64,000 bases of DNA from Pempheris klunzingeri (taxonomy: Eukaryota; Chordata; Actinopteri; Acropomatiformes; Pempheridae), in contig NC_092035.1 in assembly GCF_042242105.1 (NCBI RefSeq), forward strand, positions 11,624,477-11,688,476. Direction: 5' to 3'. Position numbers and translations under genes: made by a program. Below, piece after piece: positions 54,561 to 64,000 of the stretch. The first letter of the stretch is position 1. Every line of letters begins with the position of its first letter. The notes beneath the pieces were generated by a model. That model did no database searches. It was not told the origin of the DNA and saw only the letters and a list, made by a program, of their open reading frames with translations.

Positions 54561-56696
54561 CGAAAGAGCGGAGAGCCTGGACTTTAAAACCAGGAAGACT
54601 GCGATTTACCAGCGGATACTTTACTTTTTACCGATTTTTTCCTCTCAAAATGCGATTGAATGTGTTGTTTTGTTGGATTTTATGCTCCAATGTGGACTGC
54701 AGGTGATGGGAAAACTTTGAGCTGTTCTGTAAAACAATGTCTCCACCTATTGGTTATAACTAATACATTAAACAGGGTCTCACACACACCCCAAGGCGAG
54801 TCTCATATACAGGCTTCATGAAGTCTGAGTACACAATAAATAGCCTACAGGCCGACCCTGCGATGAAAAGCTGGCCTCAGCACTGTCTGGCTGCCACTTG
54901 TTCAGGTAAATAAGCAAAAGGCTGAAAGGTTACATGTGTGAGGAGAAGAAAAGGGTCAGATGGCAGGAACACCTAAGCTCCTTTGTCCTCTTTAGGTCGG
55001 ACTGGCTGCAAAGGGAACACACTGTGCTGTACAGCGAGGCAGGACCACCCTCCTCATCAGTGACGGGGCTCCATCACTGATTCAGTGTGGATTATCAATT
55101 CCTTGTTCAAGTCGTTTAACAAACATTTGCAGGTTGCAGCCACTCTGATGTGAGGATACACTGCTTTTCTCTCCTTGGATCAGTGTAAACTGAGTGGCCT
55201 GTGTTTGGTCAGACAAAACAAGACACCTGAGGCCATTTTTCACTATTTTCTGACAGTTTGTAGCTTTAAAGATGCACAAGAAACAACATTAAGATGAATC
55301 AATCATGAAAAGAAGTTAAATAAGTCAAACAAGTGGCAACCGATTCTGCTCGGAGCAAGTACATTACATTGTAGTGTAATAAAACATGAAATACATGTTG
55401 GAAAACAACAAATGTGAGAGGAGGGAACTATTCTATTTATTTCATTATTTTTCTTAATGATTAAGCTGTTGTTATAATTAAGGTTTTAGTCTATAAAATG
55501 TCAGTAATTAAAAGTATTTATCATAAGTGTTTGCTTTATGAGAACAACAGTCTAAACCCCAATAATTTTCAAGTTAATAATGATATAAAACAGTGGATGC
55601 TCACGGTGAGAGGCTGAAACCTGAGAGTGTTTAAAGGCTGAAGTATTATAATATATAAAATCAAAATCTGCCGGCTGCTTGGACCAGATAGTCACTGAGA
55701 GACAACAAAGCTCCCTTCAGACACCTGTGCTGCTTTAAGCACCTTAGCTGTCAGATCTGTCTCTGTCTGGAACATGTGTGTCGGTCTGGGAGTTTGGAGA
55801 TCAGAAAGCTTTCTGAGCAGAAGACAAAACTCTCCACCTGCTTGTGTCTCTGTATTTTACTTCCTCTGACTTTGGCTGTACTGTCAAGGGACGGAGTGAT
55901 TTTAGAGAACTGGAAAATAACGCTTGTAGTGACTTCTCTATTTGTTTCTTCCAAAGGAGCAGCCTCACATGCATGTCATGTTGTAGAGACCTTATTCATA
56001 CTGTATATGCTCATGGAAAACATTTTACTAATATTAGACAGTCTGGAGAAGAGGTACAAGTTGGATGTTGGGTGTAAAACAAAAGCATAGTTGGTTAACT
56101 GGAGGAAAAATGTGTTTTTGCACATTGGACAGGCTGCGTACATATTGGTTTATTGAGTTTGGGAGTCTGAAGTCTATTCGTGGCCTGATAACTGAACAAA
56201 GGGAAGCAAATATGGGCTAACTGGATCAATTGAGGAACTGGAACATGATGCTTATCTTTGGCAGTTTAGACTGAAGGGAAAGATTCAACTGGAAGCAGGC
56301 GAGGATTAATGCAAGTACTCCTGTCCTGGACCACGTTACAGTGACTGAACATCAACCAACCATGGGTTCATACTCACACACAGTCAGGCGTAACAGCATG
56401 CATGTGCAGAAGCAAGAACACTGTGTCCTCGGACACATTAGCAGTCCTTCAATGCGGCTGAGCGAGAGTATGAACGCGCCGAGGTGATGTACGATAAGTT
56501 TAGATTTGAGAAATGCTTGGATAACTGCAGGCGCTGCTTTCATTTTTCCACACATCATTAAATCAACTGGACGTCACAACAGCAATGGTCAGACAGAAAC
56601 ATCAACACAAAGCCCCTCTGCCGTACGCCCTTGTTTAACCCCCGGGCTGCTGCTGCGGACCCCCTGACAACGTGACAACACTACAGCCATCGTTAC
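54561..56696 (-). other. Interval between the two TSC22D1 first exons
   Basis: The plus-strand frame 54493-54720 runs across the divergent TATA box and has no known family. Pieces resembling the dispersed AT-rich repeat are at about 55190-55275 and 55480-55510. No further exon is seen. Confidence 0.45.
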
Positions 56697-56743
56697 CTCT
56701 TCAGATGCTTCTCCAGCTCCCAGAAGAGCAGCTTTAGAGCCAT
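56697..56743 (-). CDS. TSC22D1: TSC22D1 alternative first coding exon
   Basis: The minus strand reads MALKLLFWELEKHLK from the ATG at 56743 to the donor AGAG/GTAACG. The exon ends with two bases of a codon, exactly the phase needed by the exon at 53592-53643. Splicing gives a 115-residue TSC22 protein with a short new N-terminus. A promoter candidate upstream has a palindromic TTATATAA (57208-57215) and an inverted CCAAT (57243-57248). I infer use of this exon from the phase fit, the donor and the open frame. No transcript evidence is available. Confidence 0.6.
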
Positions 56744-57260
56744 GCCGTCCCTGCCCTGTGCTCCTCCTGCCCCGGACAGCCCCTTCTCTCTCATTGATGC
56801 TTCCGGGCTAAAAACGCACACTCCGACCGAGCAGAGTCCCCCCCCCCACATCCGCCCCACCAAAAACACCCCAAAACAAACTCCACCACCACCACCGCAC
56901 CTCCTCCGTCCTCCTGACCTGAGCCCTTTGGCCCCCGACCCCCAGCTCCCCTCAGCTGTGGGAGCTTCACATGGGGGAGCCTGAGCAACAATAGAGACCA
57001 GGCAGGAGCTGTGCAGGACGGGGATGGTAGCGGGAGTGTGTGTGCGAACAACGGGAGCGTGCCTTGCTGTGTTAAGTCCTGATTGCCCCTTTGCTAAGCC
57101 TGAATCACATATAGACGCTCAGACGATTGGGTGCACGCCGAGGGAAGATAGGAGGGTGGGCTGTGATGTCACTGCATAAGGAGTCGTGTCACCTCCCCTT
57201 CTGTTGTTATATAAACTGTCAGCAGAGATTAGGGAGATCCGTCCAATAGGATGAGCTACT
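56744..57260 (-). promoter_or_regulatory. TSC22D1: Upstream region of the alternative TSC22D1 exon
   Basis: C-rich on the plus strand (56840-56960). The TATA-like TTATATAA at 57208-57215 and CCAATAGG at 57243-57250 could drive minus-strand transcription with a 5' UTR of about 430 bases. Confidence 0.4.
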
Positions 57261-60200
57261 TTTGACCACACACCCTGTCAGCACACTCCCTCCTTCAGTC
57301 TGCAACCTCTCGCTCGCTCTCATCTTTCCTGTTTGTTTCCTGCTACATCCTCTCTGTGCTGGTGATGGATACAATAGCGGTACCCGACTCTAAACCTCCA
57401 CGCATCAGTATCCAGTGGAGAATGTGTGCATTTGCCCTTAAATTCCCTTGATATAATAACAAACATCTCCTCACGTTTCCTCACACTGCTAACACCGTGT
57501 CCCTCCTTCATGTATCTCAAGGAAAATGTGTATGCTGTACCAGGCTTGCCTTTAGCCGACTTGTCACTCCTGATCAGTGGATGCACACTTGACACCCACA
57601 CTCTCACAGTATGGGTCTCCACTGGAGCACGGCTCACGTGTACATCCATGAAGACGAGCACACAGTTTAGATTACAGTTGGAACAAAGACGATCAAAACA
57701 AGACTTGTAGCTGGATGGCCGATTGGGCATCGAGCTGACGCAGAGCACCGAAAGCTCAAAGCATCGCAATAGCTTAGCAGTAAAAAAAGACAAAGAACAA
57801 AAAACAACACAGCATCAAGTGTTAAGTGGAAGAACTGTAGAGAACAAAGGGAAGAGGCGACCCTGGTCAAGGATGGCGAGCACCACAAAATGTCGGCGAG
57901 GGTCGCTCAGAGTGAGTTTGCTGGTGGGATTCAGCTCAGTGCACGGACTGAAATTATTAACCTCATTAGGTGAAGGTCACGTCTTCTTTTGTTCCCTTTA
58001 CTGTATGTGTCACTAATCCGGTAAACAGTGGAGGGCCAGAAATACGAGTATGGAAAACCAAATAAAATCTCTCTGAAAATGTTATTTTGTCCACTTGTGA
58101 CTTGAGGTACTCAGCGACTATTATTTTTCCAAAGTTTATTCATCATTCGAAAACAAAACCCTTCACTGAATACGTATCTGTACATTGTGTACTTGCAGGT
58201 CTGGGGTCAGTGTGCGCATGCCCACATCTGAAACAAAAGACTTGAAACTCGTCCGAGGGCAGCGTTCACTGATGTGCAGACAGTTTACTTTCAGCCAATT
58301 GCTGATGGCACAACACACCCAGCTCAGCCAATGGCGAGAGACATTGACGTCATGACATCACAGATGGGCTGCTTTCATTCATTATGTACGACCATCTAAG
58401 CTTGTGTATGTGAAAGGGCTGACCCATATATTACCTAACCACTGTGCTAAAGCTTAATGTACATTCATCCTATAGGGAAAGAGCCATACTGAAAAGTACG
58501 ATAATGTAATAATACTCCAAGAGAGCTAAAGTTGGAGTCACTTTAATGCCAAATTAAAAAGGTCCTTATTGGCCAGGCTGCCATGTTGATGTTCCACCAA
58601 GCTATTAGACTTTATCGGTTAGGTAATGAGTCCTCGGCTATGCCAAACTCTGGATAAAATTAACAGGCAGAGCTCATTCGAACTCTCTCTTAAGCCTCAA
58701 CAACACCGATCCACATGCTAGAAAGCATGTGTTCTCCTCACGACAACCACAGCAATATCATGTTTATCTCTTTCAATGACTTCACCTCCCATCTTTTTAA
58801 AAGACGGTGAGTGGCTACAAGATTTGAATGGAGAATAAAAAGGGTGGTGGTGAACATCTTCGCCACACCCTGTGGAGCTTACATAAGGTCGGATGTGTAG
58901 CCACTGAGTGGCAGCAGATGATGGAGGAATAAAAAGAACAGATGGTGCTTGCATTGCCCACATAGTTAAAAATATAGACCAAGGGAGAGAAATTATATTT
59001 GAGAAAAGTGACACTTATCTTCAAATCTGGATATGTTTTAGTCTCTTAGAACTGGGTTAAAGAAATGCTCAATTCTGCCTTGTTTGGACATTTCTGTATA
59101 TTACAGAAAAAAAAAACAGCAAAAACTCATCCAATATTTTTTAATGTTTGAGATAGGAGCCATAAAAACAAAACTGGGGAAGCTAAACTAAGAAGACTTA
59201 AAGCAAAAAACCCTATTCAATCATTTTGAAAGTGTGTAAGAGTATAGCTCCATGATATAGAAACGTTTTAACTCAACAAACAACCATTAGGGAGATGTTC
59301 TAGAAACGTGTAAAATCAGTAGGGCCATCAGCAAGCCCAACGCCTTCTTGTGTATTTGCTGTACATACACTAGAGGCATCTCCCCTTTTACCACGGCCCT
59401 CCTTTTATCCATGTTCTCCCTCACAAAAGCACCCAGCTGAGTGTAAGTAACGCTTCCGCCTCACTTTATTGTGCGGTCTGAGTGAAAGCAGAGCTGGGCT
59501 CAATTGTGGGGGCCACCACTCAGGCTGCAGTGTGTGGTCCTGAAAAGGGTCCAGCTCTGCCACAACTGTTAAGTTACATGAAAATATGACTGGGTTTGAT
59601 AGCCGAGGACGCCACAAAGCAATTAGGGGAAGTGACTGGGAACACAACAGAAAACCTCCACGAAAACCACAACACAGCTGGAAGCTATCAGCTACACCAG
59701 ATAATGTCACACACTGTAATGTTGCGTTCGCTTTTTATACACCTCCTCTTATGTTTCCCTGCTTCTTCCTTTTTCTATATCTCTCTCCTTGCATCCCTCT
59801 TTTTTCATCCGATATGCTGCTCTGTGATTCGCCCGCCTTCTTCCACATCACTTGTCCTGAAGCAGTTGGGAGACATGCGCTTGCGTGTGTCTGCGCAGGG
59901 CCATGCATCCCGTGTGTGCGTGTGTTCTTGTATCAGCCGGTTTGTGTGTGTGTGTGTGTGAGGCTATGTTTGCAAACTGGCGGAATCCGGTTTCGGAGGC
60001 TTTCTGAACGCTGGCATTTGCACGGAGGAGAACCAAGGCCGACAGCAAGATCAACCCCACTGCTCACGCACAAACAACACACTTCACCTAAAGAGAGGAA
60101 GTGTGTTTTCATCATCCAAATTTAGAAATCAAACTAGAAAGAGAAAGGAAAGAATTTATGAGCAAGATTTTGGATTTTGGAAAGAAACACGGAAAAATTA

Positions 60201-60839
60201 CATCAAATTTGTACCTGCAGCATGCAATTAGTTTTATGTTTTCAAGGTCCAATTCCTGCGTAAGCGAAGCGTACCAAGGTAGCAATCAAACAGCCTTCTA
60301 CTTGCTGGCAAACAAGGCATGATCTCCCTTGATCTTTGCCCAAACACAGACAAAACAAAACAGCAGGAACGCCCCAAAACTCAGCTCTCAGGGAGTCACA
60401 GAGCTTCAGGGCAGCGGCTCTTTGGAGCGCAAGTGAATCGTTCACCGCAATGCACGCAATGCCTTACATAACCAGCCACTGTGGCATATGGGCCACCAAA
60501 GTGACACAAGTTAGTAGACAGGGAAGGAAGGAGGCTGAGCTCCCACAGCTCTACTAGTGTACTGACACTGCTGACGTGCCTTGTTCTTCTGATGGATGAG
60601 GTATTGGTTTTCAGTACCTCCACACATTCCTCGCCCACTATGACGGCTTGACACATTTTTAACGGCAGTAAAAATAACAGAAGGAGCTCTTGCCGTCTAC
60701 ATTTAGCAAGGAATGTAAGAAATAGAAAAGCGTCAAAAAAGATGTGAAGAGGAGACGCTGCTATGTGTAACGGTCTTCATTATTGTTTCATCATTTATTA
60801 TTTGGTCTATAGACAACTTCCTACAGCCTAAGGTGAAGC

Positions 60840-60970
60840 CAACAAATTGCTCATTTTGTCGGTCCAAGACCCAAAAATATACTGTTTACTATCACATAGA
60901 ACAAAGAAAAGCAGGAAATCCTTAGAAATTAGCTGCTTGATTTAGGGAATGTACTTGAAAAATGACTGTT
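60840..60970. repeat. Dispersed AT-rich repeat, copy A
   Basis: It shares CAGTTTACTATCACAT-like and AAAGAAAAGCAG blocks in the same order with 63110-63240. Confidence 0.6.
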
Positions 60971-61903
60971 ATTAAAACAGAGGCCAAAAAGAAAAGTTAT
61001 CGAGAAGCAAAGTTTGTTTGGGCTTTGAATTGGCACAAATACCAGAGTATTAAAGTATTACACAAAATCTGGCTAGAATCAACACAGAGCTCTCATCTCC
61101 TTCTGTTTCATTTTCTGTCTTGATACCCCACAAACTGGCAAAAAGGCTCTACATGTCGTGTTTTAATTATTTCTGGCTCTGTGTGGCAAATTTCACGCAC
61201 AAAAATTGGGCTTAGCCTCCTACACAAACTGTAATCCATGTGTTAAAACAAACATTACACAATCATATATTACACAACCTGTGATATACAAATATCAAAC
61301 GTCACAGGAAGTTGTGTTTCTGACCCCGAGTCACATGGATGGGTTCGAGGACTCGCTGTCGATGTAAACAGAGCAGGAAAGCTCCCCGTCAGTGCTTTAA
61401 TAGTGAGGATCTTTGCTCAAGGTTCTCTGCAGCGAGCACGCTTCCTGCGGTGATGTGAATGTATTTTAACAGTAGGAAGGGTCGGGGCTCTGACACAAAG
61501 CAAACACAACTGGCTTTACGCAGAATTATTATTATTTCTCTTTACAGAGAAGTGTCACTTCCAGGGGTAGTAGAGAGGTCATGTTACTATGGAAGAGTGT
61601 CAAAGTTTCCCTCAAAAGTCATCCAAAAACAGAGAAAAAGAAGTGGAAAAGACTAAACACTAAGATAGATAGATAGATGGATAGAGATGGATGGATATAT
61701 ATATTTTGGACAGCAGGTGTAATCATCTGATCTTGAATCATTTCATTAATAAGAAACATTAAAGAAGCAGAAATTTCAGTATCAAAACAACAAACTTCAA
61801 TTTCTGCAATTTAAAGCACAAATGTACTGGCAAACATAAGCTTTCTGCTTTCTAGCCAAGCATTGTACTAAATCATTGGAAATTACAGTCAGCGTAACTT
61901 TTC

Positions 61904-62231
61904 AGGGGACATATTATGCAAAATGCACTTTTTAATGTCTTTTCAACATAAAAATGTGTCCCAGTGTGTCTAGAGACCCTCAAACTATAAGAAAAGACCA
62001 TCCTCTCTTCTTTTCACCTGTACCACCTTTTAGTAGATGTGTGTAAAAACGCTCTGTTTAAGCCTTAGTCTTTCCAGAAGGGGGTCTTAAAAAGACAGGA
62101 GCTCAAACGGAGTGTTCAGAGGCTGAGAAGAGCAGTTCTGCAGTCTGCACAGTATGATAATGGAAAGATAATGTGTTTTTGAACATCAACCTAAAACAGC
62201 AACCTAAAAAAGAGCAGAATATGTCTCCTTT
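61904..62231. mobile_element. Non-autonomous DNA transposon (MITE)
   Basis: Ends AGGGGACATATTATGC and, inverted, GCAGAATATGTCTCCTTT form imperfect terminal repeats about 16 bp long. The inside is non-coding and of a kind common in fish genomes. A target duplication could not be fixed, so the superfamily is open. Confidence 0.65.
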
Positions 62232-63059
62232 AATGTATTCAGTGGCAGGTTACACTTCCATGAGTACTTTCTCCTGTTGCAGCGATCACAGCTGGATACT
62301 TTTACGTGTTTTAGAAATTATAGTATCTGAAATATCACATTTGTCTCCTGCTAGGTGTAGAGGCATTTCCTCTGTGAGAAAAGTTATATAGAGAGGGAAA
62401 TGACAGGGGGAAAGAAAATAACAGTACAGGCGTCAGAAGAGTGATCGTGGCACAACCAGTTAAAACCAGAAATGTAGCCTCTCCTCCTCTTTGCACATTT
62501 CTTCCCGAGTGTAAAAGCCTGAAGGGGAAAAAGCTGCTTCTTCTGCACCATAAAACATCTCTCCTGTAAACACCTACCATTTCACACACATGTACATCAT
62601 CATGCTGACGGGTGAGCTCATAAACAGTTGCTGAGAAGAGCACGGAACATGCATAGACACATATTACCTCCTCTCTGGCCTGTGACTTTCTTCAAGAATG
62701 TGCAGCCCCGCATGAAGGCACAAGGCGAGCAAACGTGACACCTGTGTACTCGGCTTTGTGCCCCTCAAACCCCCACCCCTGCTGCCTCAAACCGAATCTG
62801 TCAAAGCCGGATGATGTTGTGATCTGGCTGCATCAAAATCTTCACGCACACATTACGATGCACTGCAAAGCCTGAAAACCCTTCTAGCGATATCTCTGCC
62901 AGAACTCAAACACAATGGAGTTTGAACAAAAATATGCATTTATATAAATAATGAGATAATTATATAATGATATAATAATAAGAATCCTCCATGCTGCCAT
63001 TCATTAAACATTTTCTCCTGTTAATAGATTTGTTCTACATAAAGCAAAACAATAAAAAA

Positions 63060-63250
63060 ATGGGGAATGAAGATGTCCAAGATGACATTTTCAAATAGCT
63101 TTTTTTTTTTTTGTCTAAAGAGTCCAAAACCAAATATATTCAGTTTACTATCACATGTAATAAAGAAAAGCAGAAAATTCTCACAAATGAGGAACTGGAA
63201 CAAGGGAATTTCTGGTATTTTTGCTAAAAGAAAACAAAAAGAAATGTGAA
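63060..63250. repeat. Dispersed AT-rich repeat, copy B
   Basis: Similar to 60840-60970, and interrupted by a poly(T) run at 63100-63112. It continues with GAACTGGAACAAGGGAATTT, a block familiar from fish genomic repeats. Confidence 0.6.
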
Positions 63251-64000
63251 TATGTGTGATGTGATGAAACCATTCAACTTCAATGGGAACTAGAAAGCCA
63301 AACATCAAATGCATTCACATAGGAGCTGGGCATTTTGTGTATATCCAAAGAAATCATTAACCTCCCTAATATAAATAAACTAAAAACACCCTATGGTCTG
63401 ATAAAGCAATGTCACAGTTTCCTAGAAACAACCTCATACAAAATCTTTTGCAGGACAAACAGACAAACAAGGACAAACAAAGTGCCGCCACAATAGCTTT
63501 TGCCTAATAGTCTGACTCATTTATCAGTCAGTCAGTCAGTCAGGATGATAAACTTAACCCAGTGAGTCATTCCATCCCTAAAAATACGCACACCTACTTG
63601 TGATTAAAACCCTGCACAAGGATATACTATATCAATAACTGTACCGCTGGGACCTTCTGTAGCCAGCATTAGATGCTACACACCCACTTCTGTGAGTAAG
63701 AACAGAGGGTCAGTGTTCGTACAGAGAGGAGATCTAAAAATCGCTCATTTGTTTGTGAGTCATAGATTGCGTGCAGGAAGGACATTTCCACTAAGCTGCA
63801 AGGCACATTTTAGGTCAGTGATTCTCAAAGCACTGTAAGGTTATATAAACAACTGCTGGCGAGGCTGTGAGGATTTGTGAAGCAATACTGTCACCTAGTG
63901 ACGTAACAGTGGTACAACAACGTGAGAAAGGAGAAGGACTGTGTTCATCTCTCTGCTCACACATGATTTTATATCATGTCTCATATTCAGACTTAAGGGA

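Larger units (their letters stand above)
57261..64000. other. Non-coding flank upstream of TSC22D1
   Basis: No exon was recognised. It may be intronic for the long TSC22D1 isoform. Contents: an 11-bp inverted repeat pair ATTACCTAACC/GGTTAGGTAAT (58432-58442, 58618-58628), a GT run (59943-59960), a GATA/GGAT run (61663-61695), a MITE (61904-62231), two dispersed repeat copies and a CAGT run (63527-63542). Confidence 0.5.

Noticed and set aside
57261-64000. Large first exon of the long TSC22D1 isoform
   Set aside because: No long open frame with the expected composition is present. It probably lies outside the window.

Overview
This window is nuclear DNA of a bony fish, probably a spiny-rayed teleost. 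The genes have short exons with GT-AG introns. Between and inside them lie fish-type Tc1, hAT, L2 and Rex1-like elements, LTR retroelements and many CA/GT microsatellites. Nothing prokaryotic (operons, CRISPR, IS elements) is present.

Layout. (1) 1-17.4 kb, minus strand: glycerol kinase (GK), 15 coding exons from the start codon at 17351 down to 47. The C-terminal exons lie outside the window. Its 10-kb first intron is a pile of nested transposons: L2, hAT, solo LTR, Tc1, a Rex1-like LINE, a hAT MITE and a gag-bearing LTR element. (2) 17.9-20.2 kb: a tRNA-Glu(UUC) gene, then LINE 3' ends. (3) 20.7-23.5 kb, plus strand: WBP4, a spliceosomal WW-domain protein whose start codon is split by intron 1. 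(4) 24.5-29.9 kb, minus strand: MTRF1, a mitochondrial release-factor homologue. One intron holds a LINE with a solo LTR inside it. One splice donor appears to be GA rather than GT. (5) 30.4-32.6 kb, plus strand: CCDC122, a coiled-coil protein, head-to-head with MTRF1 across about 450 bp. (6) 32.6-49.9 kb: a gene-poor interval with microsatellites, a palindromic 51-bp minisatellite and a promoter-like patch near 49.4 kb. (7) 49.9-56.7 kb, minus strand: TSC22D1 short isoforms, with a long 3' UTR, two shared 3' exons and two alternative first exons (54154 and 56743). (8) 56.8-64 kb: non-coding upstream DNA with a MITE and dispersed AT-rich repeats.

WBP4, MTRF1, CCDC122 and TSC22D1 are all on human 13q14, so this is a conserved synteny block. 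GK (human Xp21) is joined to it here. The genes do not form one pathway: they serve glycerol metabolism, pre-mRNA splicing, mitochondrial translation, an unknown coiled-coil role and transcriptional regulation. The unusual points are the apparent GA-AG intron in MTRF1, the split ATG of WBP4, the extra TSC22D1 first exon, the minisatellite and the traceable transposon nesting. I found no clearly new multi-gene system.
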